Assembly: GCA_003134995.1 (NCBI GenBank)
Contig: PLDC01000029.1
Span: forward strand, 62,001-126,000
Direction of reading: 5' to 3'
Length of the DNA: 64,000 nt
Source of the DNA: Acidobacteriaceae bacterium
Lineage (GTDB): Bacteria; Acidobacteriota; Terriglobia; Terriglobales; Acidobacteriaceae
Part shown: piece after piece, positions 24,451-32,619 of the stretch
How positions within the stretch are numbered: the first letter of the stretch is position 1
Layout: each line of letters starts with the position of its first letter
Translations under genes and position numbers: made by a program
Notes under the pieces: model-generated
Seen by the model: the letters and a program-made list of their open reading frames with translations, nothing else
Database searches by the model: none
Told to the model about the DNA's origin: nothing

Positions 24451-24456
24451 ATTATA
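24451..24456 (-). promoter_or_regulatory. TATAAT twelve bases before purS
   Basis: A perfect -10 hexamer on the minus strand is separated from the purS ATG by exactly 12 bases, the same spacing as at the kinase gene at 6684. It implies a leader of about six bases for the purS-glmS message. The -35 position holds TTCGGC at 18 bases, a weak match. Confidence 0.45.
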
Positions 24457-24513
24457 CGGCAGGAACGATGGAGCGCCGAAGCGCCCAGATTCGGCACCCA
24501 GCCACTTTCACGT

Positions 24514-24855
24514 TCAACCCAGTTCAGTGATTTGCTGCTCGATCATCGCCAGAGCTTGCTCCAGAACTTTTCGATAGCGCGGATTTTCCGTGGAGTGGAT
24601 CTGCTCCATCATCCGGCTGCGCGAGAGCTTCAATCCTTCTTTGCGGGATTCGATTTCCTTTTGTTGAAGCGTCAGCCGAGGCTTATCGTTTCCGGCGGCC
24701 GACCTGGCATCGTCTTGCTGAAGCTCAACGGATTTGCTCTCCCAGCCTCGTGCCACGAGAAAATTATATTCCCTTTGTGCGCCAACTGGTTCGCAACTAG
24801 GCGCTTGGGCTACTCCCGTTTTGGGAAGGCTTGTTCGCAAAAACGAGGTTGCCAA
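24514..24855 (-). CDS. Small helical hypothetical protein
   Basis: A 113-residue soluble protein of no family I can name. The N-terminal third is low in structure. The C-terminal two thirds (LTLQQKEIESRKEGLKLSRS, RMMEQIHSTENPRYRKVLEQ, ALAMIEQQITELG) are strongly helical with heptad character, suggesting a coiled-coil or helical hairpin. Codon use and an undisturbed frame support coding. The true start may be downstream of the first ATG. It lies between purS (same strand) and the divergent sigma-54 activator. Confidence 0.55.
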   Translation of the reverse strand: MATSFLRTSLPKTGVAQAPSCEPVGAQREYNFLVARGWESKSVELQQDDARSAAGNDKPRLTLQQKEIESRKEGLKLSRSRMMEQIHSTENPRYRKVLEQALAMIEQQITELG

Positions 24856-24912
24856 GAAATACAGTTGTCGAGTTCAAATATGTGCTTATAATGCGAATGT
24901 CACTCTGGCCAG

Positions 24913-27000
24913 TTGTGCGGTGCGCTTTTGAGGGGGAGCGGGCCGTCAGGAGCAGTCAGTACAGTGGTCCCTTCGAGCGCGCCACGCTCTGAATTCGATG
25001 TGCAGCCATATTCCGCGCTGCTGCAGATGGCGGATGTAGTCTCTCGACGCCGAGACTCGGCGCAAGCTTTCCTTGAATCAGAAGAGTTATTGGGCGCTTA
25101 CTTCAGCGCGTCGAGGGTGGGCTTGTGCATCCTCGATGCCGGCTTCCGCTATCTCGCGATCAACCAGACGCTGGCGGAGATGAATGGCCTTTCGGCAGAC
25201 GCGCACCTGGGAAAAAGCGTGCGAGAGATATTGGGAGATATTGCCGAACTGGTTGAGCCCCAGCTGAAGAAGATCTTCGAGACCCGGCAGCCGGTCTTGA
25301 ATCTCGAGATAAGCTTCATGCTTCCCACTCGCACAGAGCCCGGCCATTGGATCGCGCATTGCATCCCCCTCAAGAATGCGGCCGGCGAAGTGACGCAGAT
25401 CGGCGCGGTTGTCGTCGAGATTACCGAATTAAAAAGATTGCAGGAGTCGCTTCGCGACGTTTCCGAGACCTTGCGGTTGGAGAAGAAGCGGCAACACGTC
25501 ATGATGGAAGTCGGCCGCCTGCTGATCGCAAAATCTGATGTGCAGCAGGCCTTCCCGCAAATCTCGGCCTATTTACGTCGAATTCTCCGCCAGGAGTATG
25601 CGGCCCTCGCAATCCATGACGAAAAGAGCGGGCAGTTGGTCCGGCAGGCGATCGATTTTCCGCTTCGCAAAGGGCCTGCGCCTCCCGGCGAAATCAATCC
25701 GGTAGGGGATCCACGAGGCAAAGCCCTTCTGGATCGTGAGCCTCAGATTTTCACCAAGAGCGAGATGCAAGGCTACTCCGCTGGTTCAGCCGACTACTTG
25801 CTGGCCGAGGGCATGCAGTCGCTTTGTTGCGTTCCGTTGCTCCGGCCAACAGGACCTCTAGGCGTTCTAGTGCTCGGCAGCACCAGGCCAGACGCATTTA
25901 AGACTGACGATCTGGTGCTTTTGAATCAGGTCGCCGCTCAAATGGCGATCGCTTTAGAGAACGCGCGGATTGCGCGCGAAATCGAACTGCTGCGGAACAG
26001 ACTGGACCAGGACAAATGCCATCTCGAAGGTGGGACCCATCCTCAAGCTCATTTTGAGGAGATCATCGGCGAGAGTCCAATTCTCCGGCACGCGCTGAAT
26101 GAGGTCGCGATCGTTGCCGCCAGCGATGCGACAGTTATGATCCTGGGAGAAACCGGCACCGGCAAAGGGCTTATCGCCCACTCGATCCATCGCAACAGCA
26201 ACCGCAGGGACAGAAGCTTCATCACCCTGCATTGCGCGGCAATTCCAACGGGTCTGCTGGAAAGCGAGTTATTTGGACACGAGAAGGGCGCATTTACCGG
26301 CGCTGTCACCCAGAAAGTCGGCCGCCTTGAACTGGCTGATAAAGGAACTCTCTTCCTCGATGAGATCGGCGAAATCCCCCTCGAACTGCAACCCAAACTG
26401 CTTCGCGTCCTGCAAGATCACGAGTTCGAAAGACTCGGAGGCACGCGGACGATCAAAGTCGATCTGCGCCTGATCTCGGCCACCAACCGGGATTTGGCGC
26501 GAAGCGTGGCCGAGAAAGAGTTTCGCAGCGACCTGTTCTACCGCTTGAATGTCTTTCCCATTCGCATGCCGTCATTGCGCGAGCGGCGCGAGGATATTCC
26601 GCTGCTCGTACGGTATTTCGTTCAAAAATTTTCTCACCAAATGAGCCGCGGCATCGAGAGCATTTCGAGTGACATCATGAGCGCTCTGGTCAATTGGCAT
26701 TGGCCAGGCAACGTCCGCGAACTGGAAAACTTCATTGAGCGATCGGTTATTCTCTCCGACGGAACGGCCCTGCTAGCGCCGCTGGCTGATCTTCAAGCAG
26801 AGATCTCCAGCTTTGCGGAAGACTCGCTGGAAGGAACCGAGCGCGAACTTATCATTCGCGTCCTGCGAGCAACTGCTGGAATGGTCTCCGGTCCCACTGG
26901 AGCGGCGCGCCGGCTGGGCATGAAGCGCACCACCCTGCAGTCAAAGATGCAGCGGCTGGGAATTACGCGCAGAGACTACACAAACCGAAGACCACAATAG
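24913..27000 (+). CDS. Sigma-54-dependent activator with PAS and GAF domains
   Basis: A 695-residue enhancer-binding protein. A PAS domain (about 55-180, SRVGLCILDAGFRYLAINQT) and a GAF domain (about 200-350) form the sensor. The AAA+ domain (about 375-610) has Walker A in GETGTGKGLIAHSIHRNS near 412, the sigma-54 contact loop GAFTGA near 459, and Walker B in GTLFLDEIGEIP. A Fis-type HTH ends the protein (GAARRLGMKRTTLQSKMQRL). Without a phosphorylated receiver it should respond to a small ligand or partner. The start is uncertain: TTG at 24913, GTG near 24964 or ATG at 25027 are all possible. A candidate sigma-54 promoter lies about 150 bases downstream. Confidence 0.93.
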   Translation: MCGALLRGSGPSGAVSTVVPSSAPRSEFDVQPYSALLQMADVVSRRRDSAQAFLESEELLGAYFSASRVGLCILDAGFRYLAINQTLAEMNGLSADAHLGKSVREILGDIAELVEPQLKKIFETRQPVLNLEISFMLPTRTEPGHWIAHCIPLKNAAGEVTQIGAVVVEITELKRLQESLRDVSETLRLEKKRQHVMMEVGRLLIAKSDVQQAFPQISAYLRRILRQEYAALAIHDEKSGQLVRQAIDFPLRKGPAPPGEINPVGDPRGKALLDREPQIFTKSEMQGYSAGSADYLLAEGMQSLCCVPLLRPTGPLGVLVLGSTRPDAFKTDDLVLLNQVAAQMAIALENARIAREIELLRNRLDQDKCHLEGGTHPQAHFEEIIGESPILRHALNEVAIVAASDATVMILGETGTGKGLIAHSIHRNSNRRDRSFITLHCAAIPTGLLESELFGHEKGAFTGAVTQKVGRLELADKGTLFLDEIGEIPLELQPKLLRVLQDHEFERLGGTRTIKVDLRLISATNRDLARSVAEKEFRSDLFYRLNVFPIRMPSLRERREDIPLLVRYFVQKFSHQMSRGIESISSDIMSALVNWHWPGNVRELENFIERSVILSDGTALLAPLADLQAEISSFAEDSLEGTERELIIRVLRATAGMVSGPTGAARRLGMKRTTLQSKMQRLGITRRDYTNRRPQ

Positions 27001-27049
27001 AACGTTTGTCAATACAGCTAAACCCCTAAGTGCCGAGTGAGTCGTAAAT

Positions 27050-27065
27050 TGCCGAAGGGTCGGCA
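27050..27065. promoter_or_regulatory. Possible activator-binding inverted repeat
   Basis: TGCCGA-AGGG-TCGGCA is a perfect 6-bp inverted repeat, with a further direct copy of TGCCGA at 27031. It stands about 85-100 bases upstream of the candidate -24 element, the usual place for an enhancer-binding protein site. Binding by the product of the adjacent gene is inference. Confidence 0.35.
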
Positions 27066-27148
27066 TGGGGCTCATCGTGAATCTTCTCATTCTGGCAGTG
27101 TGAGCTTTTCCTTCTATAACTTAGAGCGTTCTAGCGAGAAATCCATTC

Positions 27149-27164
27149 TGGAACGATAAGTGCA
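27149..27164 (+). promoter_or_regulatory. Candidate sigma-54 (-24/-12) promoter
   Basis: The sequence TGGAACG-N4-GTGCA has GG (27150-27151) and GC (27162-27163) exactly ten bases apart and departs from the consensus TGGCACG-N4-TTGCA at two positions. It lies between a sigma-54 activator gene and the Crp/Fnr gene, which supports but does not prove use. Confidence 0.4.
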
Positions 27165-27265
27165 CGGCATTCCTTCATCGGGACGACGCTGGGGCAGTCT
27201 TCCCGATTCAGACGGACGAGTTGCACCCTCTCTACCACCGACTCCGTCCGGGTCAGGAGTGAAGC

Positions 27266-28417
27266 TTGTTAGTAGCCAGGAACTACCAGCCGGCCAACCT
27301 AGTGCGCCTGTTGCCCGCGACAGTCAGAACTTTAGCCCAGCCTTCGGAGAATTCCAGGGCTGACAATTGGCGCGGCAGGAACCGCGCCTTCACGAGCGCC
27401 CGGCCGCCGATTCTCCCTGAGCTCGCGGCAGTGCCCATACAGCGGCGCGATCAACTTCTGAGCGACGCCAACCCAGACGAAATCGATCCTCTTTACTTAT
27501 TCGCCTGCCAATTGGAGTGGGAGCAGAGTTCCGACCCCAGCGCGGCATGGGAAGTGATTTCTGCCGCGCGCGGTTCCAACGTTGGCTCGCGAGCCCACGC
27601 GCGAGCCTTGCTGGAACGTTTGCAACTGGTGCAAGCACCACCCCCGGAACAGATTCCCGCTGTCGAGGAAGACCTCGACAGTTCAATCATGGAGGCAAAT
27701 ATGAAGACGCCCTACGGGCTCGAAATCATCGAAAGCTGCATGGCCTGCAAAGCGAGCCGTGAAGGCTTCTTCTGCCGCTTTTCCCCGGCCGTTCTGCGAG
27801 CAGTCGATGCAGTCAGCCACCACACCATTATGCCTGCCGGCGCTCTGTTGTTCGTGGAAGGCCAGACGCCGCGCGGCGTGTACATAGTCTGTTCCGGAAA
27901 AGTGAAGCTCTACACGACTTCAAAAGAAGGGAAGGTTCTGATTCTGAAACAAGCCGAGGCTGGAGAGGTGATCGGATTGAGCGCTGCCATCTCCGGCACG
28001 AACTACGAAACGACCGCCGAAACCGCCGTACATTGCCAGTTGAATTACATCGGCCGGCAGGACTTCATGGCTCTCCTGCAGAACGAGACCGAAGTAGGCG
28101 CCCATACAGCCATGTCGCTCAGCCGTGAGTTCCAGGCTGCGTATCGCGACATCCATGATCTTGTGCTGGCCCGCTCGTCGTCAGGAAAGCTGGCGAGGCT
28201 GTTGTTGTCGTCGTGCTCCACCTCAGTGGTTCCGACCTCCGGAGAAGTGCACTTGCGTTCCGTCATGACTCACGAAGAAATGGCGCAGCGGATCGGTTCC
28301 TCACGCGAAACTGTGACGCGGCTGCTCAGCGAGCTAAAGAAAAAACGCTTGATCCGCCTGGATGGAGCGAACCTGATAATCCGCAGCCGCAGCGGCCTGG
28401 AAGCGCTAACAGTGTAG
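27266..28417 (+). CDS. Crp/Fnr-family regulator with N-terminal helical extension
   Basis: The C-terminal 238 residues are a Crp/Fnr protein: a cyclic-nucleotide-binding-like barrel (IMPAGALLFVEGQTPRGVYI, then VCSGKVKLYTTSKEGKVLIL) and a winged helix (LRSVMTHEEMAQRIGSSRET, VTRLLSELKKKRLI). Cysteines in ESCMACKASREGFFCRF at its start could bind an Fe-S cluster as in Fnr. An ATG at 27701 with GGAGG five bases ahead would give just this part. The open frame continues upstream for 145 codons with coding-like sequence resembling one HEAT-type repeat (WEVISAARGSNVGSRAHARA). Either a fusion, or translation from the internal start, is possible. Confidence 0.85.
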   Translation: MLVARNYQPANLVRLLPATVRTLAQPSENSRADNWRGRNRAFTSARPPILPELAAVPIQRRDQLLSDANPDEIDPLYLFACQLEWEQSSDPSAAWEVISAARGSNVGSRAHARALLERLQLVQAPPPEQIPAVEEDLDSSIMEANMKTPYGLEIIESCMACKASREGFFCRFSPAVLRAVDAVSHHTIMPAGALLFVEGQTPRGVYIVCSGKVKLYTTSKEGKVLILKQAEAGEVIGLSAAISGTNYETTAETAVHCQLNYIGRQDFMALLQNETEVGAHTAMSLSREFQAAYRDIHDLVLARSSSGKLARLLLSSCSTSVVPTSGEVHLRSVMTHEEMAQRIGSSRETVTRLLSELKKKRLIRLDGANLIIRSRSGLEALTV

Positions 28418-28472
28418 TTCCTCCCCCGCCGTCGAGGGCGGGATTCCAGAATGGACCCGCCCTCGGAAATGC

Positions 28473-28582
28473 AGTACCTAGTACCTAAGTACCTAAGTAC
28501 CTAAGTACCTAGTCTTGAGATACCGGCAGCAAAGCGGGAGCAGAATGATTTTCTCGGTACTCGGTACTAGGTACTAGGTACT
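28473..28582. repeat. Micro-repeat island with reverse-complement arms
   Basis: The left arm (28473-28512) is five near-copies of the 7-8-bp word AGTACCTA. About 40 bases later the right arm (28553-28582) carries the reverse-complement word GGTACTA four times, reaching the lytTR stop codon. Together they can fold into a long hairpin between two convergent genes, and may act as a two-way terminator. Confidence 0.75.
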
Positions 28583-29361
28583 CACAGCCCAAAAAGTTCG
28601 CGCAGCCTCTTCGTCTGCGCACGGCTCACCGGAATTTCGGTCTGCTTCTTATCGTCCATGCGCAGCTGATAGGAACTCTTGAACCAGGGCACAACCTCGC
28701 GAATGCGATTGATGTTCACCAGATAGGACCGGTGAGCGCGCCAGAACAATCCGGGATCGAGGCTGGCCAGTAATTCTTCCAAAGTGCGGCAGTTCGAATG
28801 CCCCTCCATGCCCGTAGGTCCAGCCGTCACCACCGTGATTACGCCGTCCTCAATCGAGGCGTAACAAATCTCCCGTTGATCAACCAAGAACATCCGCCCC
28901 AGCGCCTTCAGCAGAATCTTCGAGGTCTGAGGTTTAGGCGCCTGCAGCATGCGCACCAGCGTGTCGATTTTCTCCGCCGGCAACTCCTCCGATTCCTGCT
29001 GCGCGCGTGCCTTCTGCACCGACAGCGCCACGCGTTTCTTATCGAAAGGTTTCAGCAGGTAATCCACCGCGTTCACTTCGAACGCCTTCACCGCATACTG
29101 GTCGAACGCGGTGGCGAAAACAATCTTCGGCAGTGGAATCTTCTTATCGAGAAGCTTCTTGATCACGCCGAAGCCGTCGAGCCCCGGCATTTGCACGTCA
29201 AGAAAGACGAGATCGGGCGCATGCTCTTTGATCAGGTTGACGGCTTCAATACCGTTCTTGCCCTGCGCGACCACGTTGACGTCGCCAATGCTCTTAAGCA
29301 GATAGGCGAGTTCATCGCGGGCAAGTTGCTCGTCGTCCACGATCACCGCAGAAAGAGGCAT
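28582..29361 (-). CDS. LytTR-family response regulator
   Basis: A 259-residue regulator with a receiver domain (1-120; acidic pair in IVDDEQLARDE, phospho-acceptor Asp in LVFLDVQMPGLDG, Thr/Lys region ATAFDQYAVKAFE) and a LytTR DNA-binding domain (about 155-259; ICYASIEDGVITVVT, FWRAHRSYLVNINRIREVV). LytTR regulators bind paired short repeats and usually control secretion, adhesion or extracellular polymers. No LytS-type kinase is next to it. The ATG at 29361 is chosen because AGGAG lies five bases ahead and the receiver starts there. Confidence 0.92.
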   Translation of the reverse strand: MPLSAVIVDDEQLARDELAYLLKSIGDVNVVAQGKNGIEAVNLIKEHAPDLVFLDVQMPGLDGFGVIKKLLDKKIPLPKIVFATAFDQYAVKAFEVNAVDYLLKPFDKKRVALSVQKARAQQESEELPAEKIDTLVRMLQAPKPQTSKILLKALGRMFLVDQREICYASIEDGVITVVTAGPTGMEGHSNCRTLEELLASLDPGLFWRAHRSYLVNINRIREVVPWFKSSYQLRMDDKKQTEIPVSRAQTKRLRELFGL

Positions 29362-29391
29362 TCCATCTCCTGAAATCGAGCGCCTATGAAA

Positions 29392-29421
29392 AGTATAGTG
29401 ACCGCGTTTCGCGCGAGTCAA
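29392..29421 (-). promoter_or_regulatory. Sigma-70 promoter of the lytTR regulator
   Basis: On the minus strand TTGACT (29416-29421) and TATACT (29392-29397) are separated by 18 bases, giving a leader of about 25 bases with an AGGAG ribosome-binding site. Confidence 0.6.
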
Positions 29422-29484
29422 CGCGGCAACTCGATTCCAGAGCTGACCTTTTCAGATGAGCAGTCAGATCACCCGCGCTAAAAT

Positions 29485-30111
29485 TCAGCGTTGCTGCTGC
29501 ATCATGCTGCCCAGGTCCATCTTCGTAAAGCCGGTCGGGATCTCAAACAGGCTCGCTGGCTGCGCGCCTTCCTGAATGTTGTGCAATTCTCCGCTGTTGC
29601 TCTTGCCCTCCCACTTCACCGGAAAGCGCAGCTTCGGGTCGAGCCAGAAGTGGCTCACATCCCCGCTCGAATTCGTGGCCTCGTATTTCACCGTGCTGCG
29701 GCCGTTCACCGTATCGGCGCCTACCTTGTGGCAGCTGCCGCCCTGATTCTGCGTTTTTTGCCAGTCGCCGCACGCATTCTCGACATCCCCGGTCGCAAAC
29801 AAAGCGCTGCCAAATCCCACCTTCTGATTGGAAGTCTTCGCCGCCGTCTCCATATACATATGTTGTTGCGGCATCAGGATAACCGACGTCTGCGTTGCAT
29901 AATTCACGATAATTGCGCCTCCGCCCTGCGAGCCTTTGCCCTGCGACTCGATGCGGACCTTATCCTTGGCGAAGTAAATCTTCGCCTGATTGGACGCGCC
30001 CTGTTTCTGTGTGTCGACCACTTCGGCAGAAAACTCGGCTTGCGCCAGCACAAAACTGGCAGCCAACATCAAAGCAAGAAAACAGGAAATGCGAGTGACC
30101 AATCGAAGCAT
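29485..30111 (-). CDS. Exported hypothetical protein (DUF4412-like)
   Basis: A 208-residue protein with a signal peptide (residues 1-23, ending VLA). The mature part reads as a small beta-rich domain: FSAEVVDTQKQGASNQAKIY, VRIESQGKGSQGGGAIIVNY and VKYEATNSSGDVSHFWLDPK. This layout, with a Met-rich C-terminal QQ tail, resembles the DUF4412/outer-membrane lipoprotein-sorting-like group, which is a loose match. One cysteine pair (ENACGDW and GSCHKVG) is likely disulfide-bonded. It is downstream of no obvious partner. Confidence 0.75.
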   Translation of the reverse strand: MLRLVTRISCFLALMLAASFVLAQAEFSAEVVDTQKQGASNQAKIYFAKDKVRIESQGKGSQGGGAIIVNYATQTSVILMPQQHMYMETAAKTSNQKVGFGSALFATGDVENACGDWQKTQNQGGSCHKVGADTVNGRSTVKYEATNSSGDVSHFWLDPKLRFPVKWEGKSNSGELHNIQEGAQPASLFEIPTGFTKMDLGSMMQQQR

Positions 30112-30216
30112 GGATCTCCTTGGGATATTGCCGCGCGGCCCAGATACCTGTCGGCCACCGCGATCAAAAGCGATGGAAGCATAACAGAAGTTGCGCGCAC
30201 ATCCCAGTGAAGCCGC

Positions 30217-31395
30217 TCAAACTACACTCTCCAGCGCCAGCGCCATCCCCAGTCCACCGCTCACGCAGAGAGTGGCCACGCCGCGCCGCGTATTCCGCTT
30301 CAACATCTCGTGCAGCAACGTCACCGTGATGCGCGTCCCAGTGCAGCCAATCGGATGCCCAATCGCGATCGCTCCGCCGTTCACGTTGAGCCGGTCACGA
30401 TTGAAATTCAGTTCGCGGTCGCACGCGAGCACCTGCGCAGCGAAAGCCTCGTTCAATTCCATCAATCCAAATTCGTGCAATCTCAGGTTGTGCTTCTCTT
30501 CCAGCTTTCTCAATGCCGGCACGGGACCAATCCCCATCGTGCGCGGATCGACTCCCGCCGATGTCACAGCCGAGATTCGCGCCAGCGGCTTCAAGTTATT
30601 CGTCTTAACGAAATGTTCGCTCGCAACAACAACCGCAGCGGCGCCATCGGTGATTCCGGAAGAATTACCGGCGGTGATTGTCCCAGTTTTCGAAAACACA
30701 GGAGCCAGTTTGCCCAGCTTCTCCATGCTCGCCTCGGCAAACGGATGTTCATCGCGGCTGAACGTAGTCGTGCCTTTCTTGCCTTCAATCGTGACCGGAG
30801 CAAGCTCGGCATCAAACCGTCCAGCCGCAATCGCCCGTCCGGCGCGGGTTTGCGACATCAGCGCATACTCATCCTGCTCCTCGCGCGAAATCTTGTAATG
30901 CTCGGCCAGCACTTCGGCGGTTTCGCCCATCACCATCTTCGCCATCGGACAGAAGAATCCATCGCGATACATGCCATCGACCAAATCCTGATTGCCCAGT
31001 CGGTATCCCCAGCGCGCCTCCAGATAATAAGGAACCCGCGACATGGATTCGGTGCCGCCCGCCAGAATGCAGCTAGCGTCGCCGAGCAGGATCGCCTGAT
31101 AAGCCAGCGCGATCGACTTCATCCCAGAGGCGCACGCTTTGTTCACTGTGAACGCCGGCGATTCCTGCGGCACGCCGCTGCCAATCGAAATCTGCCGCGC
31201 CACGTTCGGCCCGCCGCCAGCCTGCCGCGCGTTGCCGAAAATAGTTTCCTCGACCTGCGCAGGCTGAATTGCAGCGCGCTCGATCGAAGCCCTGGCGGCC
31301 ACCACGCCCATGTCAGCCGCCGTCAACGAAGCCAACGATCCGCCAAACTTCCCAATCGGCGTACGCACCGCGGAGAGAATATAGACTGCCTGCAA
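30217..31395 (-). CDS. Acetyl-CoA C-acetyltransferase (thiolase)
   Basis: A 392-residue thiolase that joins or splits acetoacetyl-CoA and acetyl-CoA. The nucleophilic cysteine is in NKACASGMKSIALAY near residue 88, NEAFAAQ carries the active-site Asn, and GHPIGCTGTR holds the second Cys and His; the C-terminus GGGLGMALALE-type motif (SGGLGMALALESVV) is normal. TTG at 31395 is preferred because GGAGG lies six bases ahead and the protein then begins MQAVYILSAVRTPIGKFGG as in the family; an ATG at 31413 adds six residues. Biosynthetic versus degradative role is not decidable here. Confidence 0.93.
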   Translation of the reverse strand: MQAVYILSAVRTPIGKFGGSLASLTAADMGVVAARASIERAAIQPAQVEETIFGNARQAGGGPNVARQISIGSGVPQESPAFTVNKACASGMKSIALAYQAILLGDASCILAGGTESMSRVPYYLEARWGYRLGNQDLVDGMYRDGFFCPMAKMVMGETAEVLAEHYKISREEQDEYALMSQTRAGRAIAAGRFDAELAPVTIEGKKGTTTFSRDEHPFAEASMEKLGKLAPVFSKTGTITAGNSSGITDGAAAVVVASEHFVKTNNLKPLARISAVTSAGVDPRTMGIGPVPALRKLEEKHNLRLHEFGLMELNEAFAAQVLACDRELNFNRDRLNVNGGAIAIGHPIGCTGTRITVTLLHEMLKRNTRRGVATLCVSGGLGMALALESVV

Positions 31396-31485
31396 AGTGT
31401 GCCTCCGAAACATTTGAGTCTAGCAGGGCGGGGAAAGATACGGGATAGGCCGCGAGCTTAAAGACCAGGCGCTTGAAATGTTCGG

Positions 31486-31908
31486 CTAGACGAACGGGTT
31501 TTCGATCTCGATGCCCTCAAGTTTTCGTCCGGGCTGGAGGTCTTCGCTATAGAGCTTTTCGCATCGGCCCTCCATAGCCGCCGCTACGATGAGCGAGTCG
31601 TACCACGAAATCCGATGCCTCTCTCGTATCCGCAGGGCCTCGAAATAGATCGCGGGCGAAGAATGCACGGCCAGCAGAGGACGCAGCACAGTCGTGAGAT
31701 ATTGCTCCGCCTCGGCCACAGTCATCGGCTGAGCAAAACGGCGGAACGCTACACTGAAAAATTCTTGAACGACCTGATAGCTGACAATTCCTTCACCAGT
31801 GTCGGCGGCTCGGCGGATCAGATCTCCCGCCTTCTTTGCCTTCGAGGGAGCATTAGTGTCGAAAGCATAAACAAAGACATTGGTGTCGAGGAAGAATCTA
31901 GCGCTCAT
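31486..31908 (-). CDS. PIN-domain toxin
   Basis: A 140-residue PIN ribonuclease with Asp in FFLDTNVFVYAFD (near residue 8), Glu in VSYQVVQEFFSVAFRRF (near 68 or nearby), and C-terminal Asp in ISWYDSLIVAAAME and YSEDLQPGRKL. It is paired with the ribbon-helix-helix-type antitoxin gene, whose end it overlaps by 11 bases. It ends 72 bases from the thiolase gene on the same strand but is unlikely to be related in function. Confidence 0.88.
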   Translation of the reverse strand: MSARFFLDTNVFVYAFDTNAPSKAKKAGDLIRRAADTGEGIVSYQVVQEFFSVAFRRFAQPMTVAEAEQYLTTVLRPLLAVHSSPAIYFEALRIRERHRISWYDSLIVAAAMEGRCEKLYSEDLQPGRKLEGIEIENPFV

Positions 31909-32116
31909 TCATTTCTTCCCGTGTGTAAGGGCCGGAGGAGCGCACATGCCGCATTCGACGCATCAGCGCATCCACCGCAGCTCCGCCCCCTGCCTGCGCG
32001 GCGTACTGCTCCAGCCACTCGCGAAAAGCCGCGTTCAGGGTCTTGTGCTGCGCTCGCGCCACCAGCCGCGCCTGCTCGATTAAGGTCTCTTCCGCGCTTA
32101 GGGTGATATTCCTCAT
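31898..32116 (-). CDS. Antitoxin of the third PIN-toxin pair
   Basis: A 72-residue protein: MRNITLSAEETLIEQARLVA, then RAQHKTLNAAFREWLEQYAA reads as a ribbon-helix-helix DNA-binding domain, and the tail RRMRHVRSSGPYTREEMNER is the probable toxin-neutralising segment. It overlaps the toxin start by 11 bases. A double palindrome directly upstream (32117-32134) is the likely operator. Confidence 0.85.
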   Translation of the reverse strand: MRNITLSAEETLIEQARLVARAQHKTLNAAFREWLEQYAAQAGGGAAVDALMRRMRHVRSSGPYTREEMNER

Positions 32117-32134
32117 ACTGTTACAGTGTACACT
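32117..32134 (-). promoter_or_regulatory. Double palindrome operator of the toxin-antitoxin pair
   Basis: ACTGTTACAGT (32117-32127) and AGTGTACACT (32125-32134) are two overlapping perfect palindromes immediately before the antitoxin ATG. This is the arrangement expected of a ribbon-helix-helix autorepressor site. The space to the ATG is so short that the site must lie at or after the transcription start. Confidence 0.55.
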
Positions 32135-32275
32135 ATTTCAGTGCGATTTTGGGTGATCTTCAGCGGCTTGGCTGCCGATAATCATTTTGTAACTGGGCAG
32201 GTTAGCGGCCCCGGGCTGAAGGGGTTTTGTATTTTGAGAGGAACTCCAACAACGAGCCGATATCTCGTTCCGCCC

Positions 32276-32304
32276 TTGCCATTCCCGCTAACCTCCGGCA
32301 TAAT
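32276..32304 (+). promoter_or_regulatory. Sigma-70 promoter of the rpsP operon
   Basis: TTGCCA (32276-32281) and CATAAT (32299-32304) are exactly 17 bases apart, each matching consensus at five of six positions. The leader to the rpsP GTG would be about 43 bases. Confidence 0.65.
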
Positions 32305-32353
32305 AAGTGTTTGTCTCGACCTCGCCGGACTCTTCCGGAACAAGGATATATCT

Positions 32354-32611
32354 GTGTTAATGATTCGACTGTCGCGCATGGGTGCGCGTAAACAACCGCA
32401 CTATCGCATCGTGGTGATTGAGAAGGCGCGCGCGCGCAATGGCCGGCCGGTGGAAGTTGTCGGGACCTACAATCCCCGCACCAATCCCGCCAGCGTCGAC
32501 TTCAAGCGCGAACGCGTGGACTACTGGGTTTCGAAGGGCGCCCAGATGTCAGACCGCGTGGGCAAGCTTTATTCCAAGCCCGCGGCCGCATCGGTTGCTT
32601 CCGTCGCGTAA
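32354..32611 (+). CDS. rpsP: 30S ribosomal protein S16
   Basis: An 85-residue S16, needed for assembly of the 30S body. MIRLSRMGARKQPHYRIVVI and EVVGTYNPRTNPASVDFKRE are diagnostic, and VDYWVSKGAQMSDRVGKLY completes the domain. The GTG at 32354 (giving MLMIRLS) is favoured because AAGGA lies about eight bases before it; ATG at 32360 is the alternative. It is the first gene of the conserved rpsP-khpA-rimM-trmD-rplS cluster. Confidence 0.96.
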   Translation: MLMIRLSRMGARKQPHYRIVVIEKARARNGRPVEVVGTYNPRTNPASVDFKRERVDYWVSKGAQMSDRVGKLYSKPAAASVASVA

Positions 32612-32619
32612 CCAATCCC

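Noticed and set aside
27110-27130. Another sigma-54 box at CTGGCAGTGTGAGCTTT
   Set aside because: GG and GC are eight bases apart, not ten.
28473-28582. Micro-repeats as a CRISPR array
   Set aside because: Units are 7-8 bp with no spacers of constant length and no cas genes in the window.
30310-31461. 383-codon plus-strand frame across the thiolase gene
   Set aside because: Antisense of a well-identified thiolase; Arg/His/Ser-rich without domains.
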